This document shows, piece after piece, positions 1 through 7,873 of a stretch of 64,000 nucleotides of DNA (positions are counted from its first letter, which is position 1; each line of letters begins with the position of its first letter). This DNA is from Bacillota bacterium (lineage in GTDB: Bacteria > Bacillota > Clostridia > Lachnospirales > Lachnospiraceae), in the NCBI GenBank assembly GCA_023439505.1, contig JAEXNR010000037.1, positions 248,001-312,000 on the forward strand, read 5' to 3'. The position numbers and the translations under genes were made by a program. The notes under the pieces were generated by a model, which ran no database searches, was not told the origin of the DNA, and worked only from the letters and a program-made list of their open reading frames with translations.

Positions 1-26
1 AATCCCGGAATAAGGATGTATATGCC

Positions 27-55
27 TTGACAATATGTGATAATTGCATTAATAT
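27..55 (+). promoter_or_regulatory. putative sigma-A promoter upstream of tmRNA
   Basis: TTGACA (27-32) is followed after 17 bases by TAATAT (50-55). A perfect TATAAT lies a little further on (55-60) but at 22 bases spacing. If used, the transcript would carry a leader of about 95 bases before the mature tmRNA 5' end, which RNase P would remove. A closer promoter was not convincing. Confidence 0.4.
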
Positions 56-157
56 ATAATATACTTACCTGATATACCAGTATCTCAGGAAGGTTGTTAA
101 TTAAAATGTATTCAAGAATTATTTCTATCGAGTACAACCTGATACATTATCCCATCA

Positions 158-525
158 GGGGATGTAAAGGTTTCGACAGGGCTTTTATACTCAATTGTAA
201 GCATGTAGTAGCTGAGGAAACTACTTAAAAAGTTCTCACAAAAAATAATTAACAACAATAATAGCGCTTTAGTAGCAGCCTAAGTCTACTGCCAGAGGAA
301 TCTGGTTAAACTCTTATGAAACGTCCTCTACTACTAAAACATAAGGGTCAACGAAAGTAGATAAGCAAGTCTGTAAAAACTGTTATACAGTCTTGACGAA
401 AAATGATACAGTCCACGATGAGAGGTTTGCTTGTTTTAACAGCTGAGTGGTACTAAAAACAAGATAAACATGTAGAAAGCATTGATGCGAGGTTTTGGAC
501 ACGGGTTCGATTCCCGTCATCTCCA
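158..525 (+). ncRNA. ssrA: transfer-messenger RNA (tmRNA)
   Basis: One-piece tmRNA that rescues stalled ribosomes and tags the unfinished protein for proteolysis. The 5' end GGGGATG (158-164) pairs with CATCTCC (518-524) to form the tRNA-like acceptor stem, A525 is the discriminator, and the 3' part has a tRNA-type T arm (GGGTTCGATTCCC). CCA is not encoded. The tag reading frame stops at TAA 281-283 and ends in the residues NNNNSALVAA, a normal C-terminal degradation signal. The resume codon is not certain; in the same frame the codons before the four Asn codons read SQKII, so resumption may lie near 236-242. An intrinsic terminator follows directly. Confidence 0.95.
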
Positions 526-530
526 TTACA

Positions 531-560
531 AGAGTCTTGATTGATCAGGGCTCTTTTTGT
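531..560 (+). terminator. intrinsic terminator of tmRNA
   Basis: A 10-bp stem, AGAGTCTTGA (531-540) with TCAGGGCTCT (545-554), has a four-base loop and is followed by a T-rich tail. It starts six bases after the tmRNA 3' end. Confidence 0.85.
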
Positions 561-661
561 TTTGTGTTGCATTTCGTGCTGCCATATCGGCTTGTGCAGT
601 ATCTTCTTATGAAATTTATCATGGTGAAATCTATCATGAATATTTTCATTTCATCTATATC

Positions 662-690
662 TTGTATTAATTCAATATTCGTGCTATAAT
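662..690 (+). promoter_or_regulatory. promoter of tRNA-Ala
   Basis: TTGTAT (662-667), 17-base spacer, perfect TATAAT (685-690). The mature tRNA begins 12 bases after the -10 box. Confidence 0.7.
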
Positions 691-701
691 CCTAGTTATT
701 C

Positions 702-774
702 GGGGATATAGCTCAGATGGGAGAGCGCCTGCATGGCATGCAGGAGGCCGTGGGTTCGAGTCCCATTATCTCCA
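702..774 (+). tRNA. tRNA-Ala, anticodon GGC
   Basis: Cloverleaf read by eye: acceptor GGGGATA (702-708) with TATCTCC (767-773), discriminator A774, D arm with AGCTC, anticodon stem CCTGC/GCAGG with loop ATGGCAT giving anticodon GGC (alanine, reads GCC/GCU), and T arm GGGTTCGAGTCCC. CCA is not encoded and must be added after transcription. It has its own promoter, so it is transcribed separately from the tmRNA just upstream. Confidence 0.93.
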
Positions 775-892
775 CTAAAAGATAAGCCGCAGGCATGAAA
801 GCTTGTGGTTGAATTGTAACTGATAGAAGAGGGATATGAAATGTGTAATATGATTTTGAAGGAAAACAACAGAGACATTAGAACGTACTTAT

Positions 893-934
893 AAAAAGCG
901 ATTAAGTAAAAATACTTAGTCGCTTTTTATTTTC
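893..934 (+). terminator. strong intrinsic terminator, probably bidirectional
   Basis: A long stem pairs AAAAAGCGATTAAGTA with TACTTAGTCGCTTTTT around a four-base loop and ends in a T-run. Because the 5' arm starts with A5 it can also act on the minus strand, where the anti-sigma gene ends at 1048. It closes the tRNA-Ala transcript. The stretch 775-892 holds only a weak hairpin (786-810) and no gene I can support. Confidence 0.8.
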
Positions 935-1047
935 TGTATATCAAACGAAGCTAAACTACTCTTACCGGATCGGGAACAGGAACTTGCCTACTCTGTACAG
1001 GGTACTCAATTCGGTATTAGAAATTATTAATTAAAAATAGTGCAAAA

Positions 1048-2706
1048 TCAATTAATCGATAGTTCATTTGTATCAATAACAATTTTACTGATTCGGTCCA
1101 GATCAATCACATAGGGAAACAGGGCATAAAACGTGCAAATGTTATTTTGAATATCTTCCATACTGGATAGATAATTCACCTTAGTACCATCTTTCAAGAT
1201 CAAATAAAGATCGGGCCCATCTTCTAACCAATTATTTTCAAAGAGTGCTCTGTTCTCGGTACTCATTGGTTGATCTGTCTGATATTTGATTTTCATCGAC
1301 ATTGGCGATAGTTCAATTGTTTTTATGAAACCGGTAAATCCGGAAATGGCAGCTTCTTGATTGATGGTATAACTTCTGGAGGTATCTTCATAGGTTAAAT
1401 TAAACGAAAGCTTCCATTCGCCTTGATTGATAATTTCCTCAGACCCATATCCGCCAATGGCCAGATAATAGTCCTTAAGCTGTTCCGGTGATGTTATTGC
1501 ATGAAAAACAACAAAATGCGCAGACAATAACTTGCCATTTTCATCGCCTTCCCACTGATCGATATCCATGGTTGTGCCAACACAAGCACCTGTTTTGCGG
1601 TTTACCAGCGTCAAATGCTTTGTATTCAAATATTGATAATCCAATTCATCATTCAAATTGATGTTAAAGGTAAAGATATTATTCTTAATTCCCATATTCG
1701 TAATTTCCATCTTTGGGTATTTCGTGCTAAAAGCAGTTTTGGTCGGAGTTTCTGGTAAAGTATATAATGGTTCTAATAAGCCGGCTTGTATCAATTCTTC
1801 TCTGCGCTTCAGGAACTCATCACCTGCTAACGTTCCACTTTTTCTTTGTAAATAATATTCCTCCAGGATTTTATTCTCCGCATCCGTATGATTGCCATTG
1901 CTTCTGACGCTATAAAACTTGTAATCATCTTCCGCCGGTTTATCATATTTGGTAAAGATATCATATAGGGATTCACTCATTCCGATATCTTCTAAATGAT
2001 TGGTTGTTTGAAGTAAATTTGTTAAAGTAATCGTTAACTGATGACTGCTGATGTCATTAATATCAGGGTTGCCGGTAATCATATCATGAATTAAAAATGT
2101 TGCTTTTCCCTGTTTGGTGCCATCATCAATTCTTATGCAGTTACTGTATTGACCTAATACATCATGATCTAATTGCAGCCTTACTGTCTGAAAACGAAGT
2201 GCATTAAGATTGTCTTCCTGCTTCGTTGTAAAATCCTGACCATCCAGGGTCTCAACATCAATCGCAGCATAAAGAGCACGGTTATCACCGACAATACCTC
2301 TAGCTGTTAATTTAAGGCCGGCTTTTATATCGGTAGATTCAAGGATTGCTCCGGCAGTATTCAGAAAGGTAGAATCATTGGTAAGAGACTTTGTTATGGG
2401 AGAGGAGGCATCTTTGTCTGTGGAACCCTTATTTCCCTGGCTTTGGTGATAATCCCTGTTAATTGAAATGATTTCTCTAAGATATCCCTTAAAGATATCG
2501 ACAAGGTTCCGGCCGGATGCCGCCGCACTAATGCTTGTTATCGAAATGAGAACGATGCAAATTGCGACAAGCCGGATGTTATATCGCTGATGATGGACTG
2601 CCTTATCCTTTGCCGTATGTTTTAATAACTGATTCACAATCTTATCATTTAGTTGACTGGAGGGCCTGATTTCATTGAATGCCTCCTTATAATCGTAATT
2701 ATTCAT
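1048..2706 (-). CDS. DUF4179-type membrane anti-sigma factor
   Basis: Protein of 552 residues with a cytoplasmic N-terminal tail (1-43), one hydrophobic segment at about 44-63 and a large presumed extracellular domain (64-552). This layout and its overlap with an ECF sigma gene fit the DUF4179 family, whose members bind and silence the partner sigma factor until an envelope signal frees it. The start ATG overlaps the end of the sigma gene by 8 bp, so the two are co-translated. No zinc-binding HxxxCxxC anti-sigma motif is visible in the N-terminal tail. The signal sensed cannot be told from sequence. The gene ends towards the bidirectional terminator at 893-934. Confidence 0.75.
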   Translation of the reverse strand: MNNYDYKEAFNEIRPSSQLNDKIVNQLLKHTAKDKAVHHQRYNIRLVAICIVLISITSISAAASGRNLVDIFKGYLREIISINRDYHQSQGNKGSTDKDASSPITKSLTNDSTFLNTAGAILESTDIKAGLKLTARGIVGDNRALYAAIDVETLDGQDFTTKQEDNLNALRFQTVRLQLDHDVLGQYSNCIRIDDGTKQGKATFLIHDMITGNPDINDISSHQLTITLTNLLQTTNHLEDIGMSESLYDIFTKYDKPAEDDYKFYSVRSNGNHTDAENKILEEYYLQRKSGTLAGDEFLKRREELIQAGLLEPLYTLPETPTKTAFSTKYPKMEITNMGIKNNIFTFNINLNDELDYQYLNTKHLTLVNRKTGACVGTTMDIDQWEGDENGKLLSAHFVVFHAITSPEQLKDYYLAIGGYGSEEIINQGEWKLSFNLTYEDTSRSYTINQEAAISGFTGFIKTIELSPMSMKIKYQTDQPMSTENRALFENNWLEDGPDLYLILKDGTKVNYLSSMEDIQNNICTFYALFPYVIDLDRISKIVIDTNELSIN

Positions 2707-3196
2707 AACTCAAACCCTCCTTAAGCGCTAATCTCAGACGATCTCTTCCTCGCTGAAGCTGTGTACGAATCGTAGTTTCTCTCCGATTCAGAATTGCTGC
2801 AATTTCATTAGTAGAATAACCTTCATAATAGTAAAGGTGAATTACTTCACGGTATTTTATCGGAAGACTTAGCACAGTTTCCAGTAAATCATTGGAGTCC
2901 TCCATATATACTGCTTCTGCCTGATCTTCCGTTAATGGGAGCATTCGCTTATGCCAGCTCGATCGTAAGAAGCTTTTTGAGAAATTGATGGTTACCCGTA
3001 TTAGCCAGGCTTTTTCATGGTTGTTACTTTCAAAGGGCTTTGAATTTTGAAAGTATTTGGTAAAGACATCCTGATAAATGTCGTCGGCATCAGCATAATT
3101 TTTGCAATAGGAGAAAGCGATTTTGTAGACGGTATCACCGTATATGCTGATTACTCTTCGAATATCATTTTCATTTAAATATGGTTCAGGTTTCAT
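2699..3196 (-). CDS. ECF-family RNA polymerase sigma factor
   Basis: A 165-residue extracytoplasmic-function sigma factor that directs RNA polymerase to a small envelope-stress type regulon. Region 2 is seen around residues 20-60 (YKIAFSYCKN, DADDIYQDVF, then a basic stretch with KAWLIRVTIN), and region 4 at about 105-160 with a helix-turn-helix (YYYEGYSTNEIAAILNRRET). The start is supported by AAGGAGG eight bases upstream. It forms a two-gene unit with the anti-sigma factor downstream. A TGACA-16-CGTA element at 3220-3244 resembles an ECF promoter, so the pair may activate itself. Confidence 0.92.
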   Translation of the reverse strand: MKPEPYLNENDIRRVISIYGDTVYKIAFSYCKNYADADDIYQDVFTKYFQNSKPFESNNHEKAWLIRVTINFSKSFLRSSWHKRMLPLTEDQAEAVYMEDSNDLLETVLSLPIKYREVIHLYYYEGYSTNEIAAILNRRETTIRTQLQRGRDRLRLALKEGLSYE

Positions 3197-3219
3197 CCCA
3201 TTACCTCCTTCACTGGTAA

Positions 3220-3244
3220 TACGCCTTAGAATAGCAAGATGTCA
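3220..3244 (-). promoter_or_regulatory. possible ECF-type autoregulatory promoter
   Basis: On the minus strand TGACA (3240-3244) is followed after 16 bases by CGTA (3220-3223). ECF promoters of the SigW/SigX class have TGAAAC-N16-CGTA or close variants. The ribosome binding site lies about 10 bases further on, so the leader would be short. The match is partial. Confidence 0.3.
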
Positions 3245-3391
3245 CATAATAAATAAATTTATTGTCATAAGGTGAATTGAAATGGACTTTATTATCCGGG
3301 CTATGTTTTAACACGGATAAATCCATTCTATATTAAGAGAAAGAGTTATGGAAGCTAAAATATCGAACTAAATTGACATACCTCAAATTAA

Positions 3392-3420
3392 TTGGCATCC
3401 ATTAGAAACCATGTTACAAT
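3392..3420 (+). promoter_or_regulatory. sigma-A promoter of the XRE gene
   Basis: TTGGCA (3392-3397), 17-base spacer, TACAAT (3415-3420). It gives a leader of about 110 bases before the start codon at 3540. Confidence 0.6.
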
Positions 3421-3460
3421 TATGATAAATCTATTCCCGTAATTGCGATGCAACCTAAAT

Positions 3461-3507
3461 GCAACTGATTGTTGCGTGATAGTTGGTTCAGCCAACAAGG
3501 GTTTTTT
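3461..3507 (+). terminator. weak leader hairpins with T-run (possible attenuator)
   Basis: Two 5-bp hairpins, GCAAC/GTTGC (3461-3475) and GTTGG/CCAAC (3482-3496), are followed five bases later by TTTTTT. They lie inside the leader of the XRE gene. The stems are short, so attenuation is only a possibility. Confidence 0.3.
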
Positions 3508-3539
3508 GTTAAACTGAATCAGGAAAGGGGGCATATTAA

Positions 3540-3890
3540 ATGAATCTAAGCATTCCATTATTACTGGGAGGTTTTATTATCTATCTGGCAATTACTGTAA
3601 CTATCGTTTATCTTTTGTTATTGACGATCCGGGCACTTCTAAAGTATATTCGTTCCGCTAGTGTGCGAAAGGAAAAAGAAAGGGTAACAAGATCGCTTGG
3701 CGAAGCGTTGAAGGAAAACCGTACCCGTTGTAAGATGACGCAGGAATTTGTAGCGGAAAGTATCGGCGTTAGTCGGCAAGCTGTATCAAAGTGGGAAAGC
3801 GGTGTTTCAGATCCAAGTACATCAAATCTTCTTGCACTGGCCAGACTGTACGGTATTTCAGCAGAAGAGTTGTTAAAAGCAGTGGAATGA
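3540..3890 (+). CDS. membrane-anchored XRE-family regulator
   Basis: A 116-residue protein with one hydrophobic segment at about 6-34 followed by a cytoplasmic Cro/C1-type helix-turn-helix domain (about 53-112). The HTH is clear: the segment TQEFVAESIGVSRQAVSKWE is the usual recognition unit, and the end ISAEELLKAVE closes the domain. Such small tethered XRE proteins are common in clostridia but their targets are mostly unknown. It has its own promoter and an AGGAAAGGGGG ribosome binding site, and is followed by an intrinsic terminator, so it is probably monocistronic. It could bind the repeats at 3989-4044, but the TetR protein next to them is the better candidate. Confidence 0.8.
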   Translation: MNLSIPLLLGGFIIYLAITVTIVYLLLLTIRALLKYIRSASVRKEKERVTRSLGEALKENRTRCKMTQEFVAESIGVSRQAVSKWESGVSDPSTSNLLALARLYGISAEELLKAVE

Positions 3891-3921
3891 GTAACATTTA
3901 GCTTGAGAATGAAATTATGCT

Positions 3922-3965
3922 CAAAAGAAGGCATGCGGGAAGAAACCTGTATGCCTTCTTTTGAG
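3922..3965 (+). terminator. intrinsic terminator after the XRE gene
   Basis: A near-perfect stem of about 17 bp pairs AAAAGAAGGCATGCGGG with CCTGTATGCCTTCTTTT around a short A-rich loop. The T-run is only four bases, but the stem is long. Confidence 0.65.
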
Positions 3966-3981
3966 GTGCGAAGAATACACA

Positions 3982-4010
3982 TTGACACATCGTGATACTT
4001 ATGGTATCGT
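3982..4010 (+). promoter_or_regulatory. promoter of the TetR/hydrolase operon
   Basis: TTGACA (3982-3987), 17-base spacer, TATCGT (4005-4010). The first two operator-like repeats (3989-3998, 4006-4015) sit in the spacer and over the -10 box, so a bound repressor would block polymerase. Confidence 0.5.
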
Positions 4011-4044
4011 GATACATATAGTATTGTGATGTATATTGTAATAC
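3989..4044 (+). promoter_or_regulatory. four-repeat operator region upstream of tetR
   Basis: Four related decamers occur: ATCGTGATAC (3989-3998), ATCGTGATAC (4006-4015), ATTGTGATGT (4023-4032) and ATTGTAATAC (4035-4044). The first three start 17 bp apart and the fourth 12 bp later. The second is part of the palindrome GTATC-GT-GATAC. The position over the promoter suggests autoregulation by the TetR protein encoded at 4119. Confidence 0.55.
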
Positions 4045-4118
4045 GAAGAAAATTATACTTGACGAAGCAATACCGGGCAGCACAAATCAATAGAAAAACA
4101 ATAGAATTGGAGCGAATA

Positions 4119-4736
4119 ATGGCAGAATCAAGAAAAGAAAAATATTTGGAGCAGAGAAAGCTGCTTATGGAGGAAAGAAAAAAAGATGTGATTGGAACGG
4201 CAAAAAAGCTGTTCCTTAACAAAGGACTGAACAATGTAACCATGAATGATATCATGAATGAAGCGGGATTGAGTAAAGCTACCATGTATCGTTATTATGA
4301 CAGCATTCATCCCATTGCTTTTGAGGTGGAATATGAGATGCTGCAAGAGATTTTTGAGGACCTGAAGCTGATGGATACGACAAATCTTAATGGTAAAGAT
4401 GGTATGAAGGCAGTCTTACTGAATATGGTTGACGGGTTTCTTGACCATATCATGGCCTACCGCTACATCAGTATGTTTGACTTTCTTTATTCGGATCAAT
4501 ATCCCAATGATAATCTCTCACAGGAATATAATAAGGTGCTGCAATCCCTTATTAATGACAACACAAAGGGTGAGCGGGTGAAGGATCAATTTGATGAAGC
4601 GCTGACTTACGTAAGTGTCATCTTTGCCTATCTGCAGAAACTGGCTCACCGTAAGGAAATCATTGACAAGGGTGAAATTGATGTGTCAGAGCGACTGGCT
4701 ATTGTTAGAAAAATGATCCACCAGCTGCTGAAATAA
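4119..4736 (+). CDS. TetR/AcrR-family transcriptional regulator
   Basis: One-component repressor of about 205 residues. The N-terminal HTH is seen in TAKKLFLNKGLNNVTMNDIM and the recognition helix AGLSKATMYRYYD; the rest is the variable ligand-binding domain. I chose ATG 4119 because it has a GGAG box at normal distance and because the in-frame extension up to 4026 would run through the operator repeats. The stop codon overlaps the ATG of the next gene by one base, so it leads a run of same-strand genes up to 12052. The inducer is unknown, perhaps a hydrophobic ester or acylated glycoside handled by the downstream enzymes. Confidence 0.85.
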   Translation: MAESRKEKYLEQRKLLMEERKKDVIGTAKKLFLNKGLNNVTMNDIMNEAGLSKATMYRYYDSIHPIAFEVEYEMLQEIFEDLKLMDTTNLNGKDGMKAVLLNMVDGFLDHIMAYRYISMFDFLYSDQYPNDNLSQEYNKVLQSLINDNTKGERVKDQFDEALTYVSVIFAYLQKLAHRKEIIDKGEIDVSERLAIVRKMIHQLLK

Positions 4737-5668
4737 TGAAAAAGAGGATGAAAAAGAGGAGGCTTCTGATGAAAATTTTTTTGTCGATACTGGCTATTGT
4801 CATCATCGTCCTGCTGATTGCCGGCAGTGTGCTCATTCTTCCCTTTCTATTAGGAAGTAAGATAAAAAGTCCGGTATCAAGAAAGAGTCTGGAAGAATAT
4901 TACGCACAGGAAGGCAGTTATGAAGTACAGACCCATGTGATAAAGAATGAGAATGGGGAGGAACGCTTTATTTTATATGTACCAACATCGATGGGGGAAG
5001 AACTCCCGGCCGTTATATGGGGCAACGGAACGGCTGCACTGCCCCGTGACTATGATGGACTTCACAGGCATCTTGCCTCCTGGGGATTTATCGTAATCAA
5101 TACCTTTAACAGTACGACGGGGACAGGCGAGCCCCTAAAGGATGCTCTTTCCTATCTTTTAGAGGAGAATGAGCGTCAGGAGAGTATGTTATATCAGCAT
5201 CTGGACAAGGAGAAAATCGGAAGTGCAGGACACTCCCAGGGATCCACCGGTGCCATCAATCTGTATACTAATTTTGAGGAAGGAAGTTATGTGAAAACAA
5301 TTGTCTCAATTGCTCTTCCTGCGCTTCGCTGGTGTGATCCGGAGGATGTATATACGCCGGAGAAGATTAAGGTACCGTTTCTGATTTTAACGGGAACCCT
5401 GGATTTTATCATCTCTCCCTGGAAAAGCGGCCTGGCCGCTTTAAAGCGATTGGACAGCAATACGGAGGGATGGTTTTTGCAGGCACGCTATTGTTCTCAT
5501 AATGAAAGCCAGGAGAATGGCGGTAAATACAGGGGGATTCTTACAGCATGGTTTCGATATCAGCTGATGGAGGACAAGAGAGCAGGATCAATCTTTGACA
5601 GACAGGGGGAGATCTATAAGAATGCCGGCTGGAGGAGAGTATTTCAAAGGAGGGACTTTGCGGAATAA
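4736..5668 (+). CDS. membrane-anchored alpha/beta hydrolase
   Basis: A 310-residue protein with a basic N-terminus and a hydrophobic segment at about 12-40 that should anchor it on the outside of the membrane. The body is a chlorophyllase/dienelactone-hydrolase-like alpha/beta hydrolase: nucleophile elbow GHSQG at 165-169 with Ser167 as catalytic nucleophile, and a later LTGTLDFI stretch that fits the acid-bearing strand. The oxyanion strand reads PAVIWGNGTA. It probably cleaves an ester or lactone. It overlaps tetR by one base. The enzyme class is clear but the substrate is not. Confidence 0.8.
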   Translation: MKKRMKKRRLLMKIFLSILAIVIIVLLIAGSVLILPFLLGSKIKSPVSRKSLEEYYAQEGSYEVQTHVIKNENGEERFILYVPTSMGEELPAVIWGNGTAALPRDYDGLHRHLASWGFIVINTFNSTTGTGEPLKDALSYLLEENERQESMLYQHLDKEKIGSAGHSQGSTGAINLYTNFEEGSYVKTIVSIALPALRWCDPEDVYTPEKIKVPFLILTGTLDFIISPWKSGLAALKRLDSNTEGWFLQARYCSHNESQENGGKYRGILTAWFRYQLMEDKRAGSIFDRQGEIYKNAGWRRVFQRRDFAE

Positions 5669-5702
5669 TCCGTCACCAATGAAGGAGGTTTATAATACAA
5701 GA

Positions 5703-6968
5703 ATGAGACGAAAGGCACAGATATGGGATTGCATCGAGGCATTTGGAAAGAATTATAACAATCATCATATGTACTGTATCATTGATCTAGAAGCCCATAT
5801 CAATGAAGCACTTTTAGAGAAGGCGATTAAGAAGAGCCTTCCTGTATTTCCAATTCTAAAAAGCAGTTATAAAACAGGAATTTACAGGGCGTATTGGAGC
5901 GACAGCGGGCGTTATGACAGGGATTTTAGGCTTATGATATCCGAAGAAAATGAGGAAGAAGCGATCAACAGCTTCTTGAAGGATGAAATCAGGGAAACTT
6001 CAGACATTCAGCTTAAGGCTAAGATCGTTAGGAAGAAAGAGAAGGACAAAATATTAATTGCAATCAATCACATGGTATGCGATGCCTCCGATTTTAAGAG
6101 ATATCTCTATGTCCTTAGCGGCATATATACGAAACTGCTGGATAACGGCAGCTATATACCGAAGGAAGTCTATGATGGCAGCAGAAGTTCAATTGGGGTA
6201 TATCTGAGCTTTATGAAAGGCTTAAAGACCGGGAAAGAGAAGCTGAATGCCTTGTTTCGCATGCAAAATCACGCAAGTTATCCCTTGGCTGTGAAATTTT
6301 TGGATCAGAGTATTGTGAAACCGTTTATCGTCAGTCACAGCATTGATAAAGAGCGCTTTTTAAATCTGAAACAGTATGGTAAACAGCAGGGAGTAACCAT
6401 AAATGATATCTTTCTGGCGTCATTTCTCCGAACGATCCGTAACCATTTGTCTGATCCATGGGAGGAAATCAACATTCCCTGTATGGTGGATCTCAGGCGT
6501 TTTCTGAAGGAGGATTTTCATTCAATTAAGAATTTGACTTCCACACTGGTTGTTGGCATGGAACATGACATGGGTAAGGATTGTCATGAGACAGTTCAAA
6601 AGGTACATAGGAAAGTCGCAGAACTGCTGGATCACTTTCCGGCATTGGACGGATATCTTTATCTTATCCTGCTTTTTAAATTACTTCCGATTTCAGTAGT
6701 TCAGGCTTTCATTGACCGATATTTTAAGAGTTTTCCCATAGCCTTTAGTAATCTTGGGATCATTGATTCAAAACAGCTTAAGTTTGGTGAACTGGTGGTG
6801 GAAAACTGTAGGATGACCGGTTCCATTAAGCAAAAACCATGCTTTTGGCTTGCCATGTCGAGCTTTGATGATAAAGTGACATTAACCATTAATCTGGAGG
6901 GCAGCAGGGAGGATCAGAGCTTTGCCGAGAGATTTCTGCAAGAACTGGAAGGGGAGCTTCCGGCATGA
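5703..6968 (+). CDS. condensation-domain/BAHD-like acyltransferase
   Basis: About 421 residues. The motif NHMVCDASD at 122-130 carries His123 and Asp127 of the HxxxD active site shared by condensation domains, alcohol acetyltransferases and wax-ester/DGAT-like enzymes, and the C-terminal half has a second chloramphenicol-acetyltransferase-like fold (INDIFLASFLR, NIPCMVDLRR). It should transfer an acyl group from a CoA or carrier thioester to a hydroxyl or amine. The start at 5703 is chosen because homology-like sequence begins there and AAGGAGG lies upstream, although the spacing (about 14 bases) is long. No carrier protein gene is nearby. Confidence 0.7.
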   Translation: MRRKAQIWDCIEAFGKNYNNHHMYCIIDLEAHINEALLEKAIKKSLPVFPILKSSYKTGIYRAYWSDSGRYDRDFRLMISEENEEEAINSFLKDEIRETSDIQLKAKIVRKKEKDKILIAINHMVCDASDFKRYLYVLSGIYTKLLDNGSYIPKEVYDGSRSSIGVYLSFMKGLKTGKEKLNALFRMQNHASYPLAVKFLDQSIVKPFIVSHSIDKERFLNLKQYGKQQGVTINDIFLASFLRTIRNHLSDPWEEINIPCMVDLRRFLKEDFHSIKNLTSTLVVGMEHDMGKDCHETVQKVHRKVAELLDHFPALDGYLYLILLFKLLPISVVQAFIDRYFKSFPIAFSNLGIIDSKQLKFGELVVENCRMTGSIKQKPCFWLAMSSFDDKVTLTINLEGSREDQSFAERFLQELEGELPA

Positions 6969-7012
6969 TGCTCATGATACAGGAGATTTTGTGAACAAGG
7001 AGGAAGAGAAAG

Positions 7013-7816
7013 TTGGAACATACATTTCAAAAGGTTCTCATACTGGGAGCCGGATATATGGGAATACAGATAGCGGAGCTGATTTCACGCCATGGCATCC
7101 GGACAGTTTTGTATGATATTAATCAAGCATCACTGGAGACAGCCAACAGAAAGCTGAATTCTCCCATGGTAAGCTATATTCATGTTCTTGATTGTGGAAT
7201 TAGAGATTGTGACCTGATTATTGAAACCGTAACGGAGGATCTTAAGCTAAAGCAGAGGCTTCTTTGCGAGCTGGAGGTATATACGGATGAAACAGCCATA
7301 GTGACCACAAACTCATCACTCTTGTTGCCATCGAATATATCAAAAAAACTAAAAAGAAAGGAAAACTTCTGTGGATATCATTTTTATTGGCCGGACAGGG
7401 GGGCCAATATCGTTGATATCATGCCGACAAAACGAACAGAGAAAAGCATACCCCAAAAGCTTATCGAATTTTCGAAAGAGGTTGGATTGGAGCCGGTCCT
7501 TGTCAGAAAAGAGCATTATGGATATATTTACAATGATATTTTTTCCGACATTACAGGGAAAGCAATTACACTGCTGCTCCTGAAAATCAGTACCATAGAG
7601 GAAATAGACAAATCCTTTCGGGTCAATACCGGATGTGAAAAGGGACCTTTCGAAATGATGGATGAAGTCGGACTGGATACGGTCTTGCATATTACCAGGA
7701 ATATGGCCAGAAGGAAGCCGAAAGCATATTTTGGTATATCTTTTTTGAAACGGTATGTCCAGGCAGGAAAGTTGGGGGTAAAATCCGGAGAGGGTTTTTA
7801 CCGATATGAACCGTGA
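7013..7816 (+). CDS. 3-hydroxyacyl-CoA dehydrogenase-like protein
   Basis: A 267-residue NAD-dependent dehydrogenase with TTG start, nine bases after AAGGAGG. The Rossmann motif GAGYMG is at 12-17, a Ser-rich TTNSSLL loop follows at about 98-104, the catalytic-type His is His123 (GYHFYWPD), and the C-terminal domain shows GPFEMMDEVGLD and GVKSGEGFY, both typical of the family. The usual Glu that partners the catalytic His seems to be Asp135 (VDIMP). It would oxidise or reduce a 3-hydroxyacyl thioester, or a related hydroxy acid. It lies between the acyltransferase and an MBL-fold gene in the same run. Confidence 0.82.
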   Translation: MEHTFQKVLILGAGYMGIQIAELISRHGIRTVLYDINQASLETANRKLNSPMVSYIHVLDCGIRDCDLIIETVTEDLKLKQRLLCELEVYTDETAIVTTNSSLLLPSNISKKLKRKENFCGYHFYWPDRGANIVDIMPTKRTEKSIPQKLIEFSKEVGLEPVLVRKEHYGYIYNDIFSDITGKAITLLLLKISTIEEIDKSFRVNTGCEKGPFEMMDEVGLDTVLHITRNMARRKPKAYFGISFLKRYVQAGKLGVKSGEGFYRYEP

Positions 7817-7873
7817 TCTTTGTCTGTGTAAGTTAGGGTATGAATGAAATAAACGTTAGAAGGAGAGAAGGTT

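Larger units (their letters stand above)
3245..3539. other. intergenic region between divergent sigma and XRE genes
   Basis: Apart from the promoter at 3392-3420 and the leader hairpins at 3461-3507, this AT-rich stretch holds nothing I can support. No small reading frame with a ribosome binding site was found. Confidence 0.5.

Noticed and set aside
55..60. Perfect TATAAT as the -10 box of tmRNA
   Set aside because: The distance to TTGACA is 22 bases, too long for sigma-A; TAATAT at 50-55 gives 17 bases.
3608..4285. 225-residue minus-strand reading frame
   Set aside because: It overlaps the XRE gene, the terminator and the TetR gene in antisense. Both sense genes have clear domains; the antisense protein has none.
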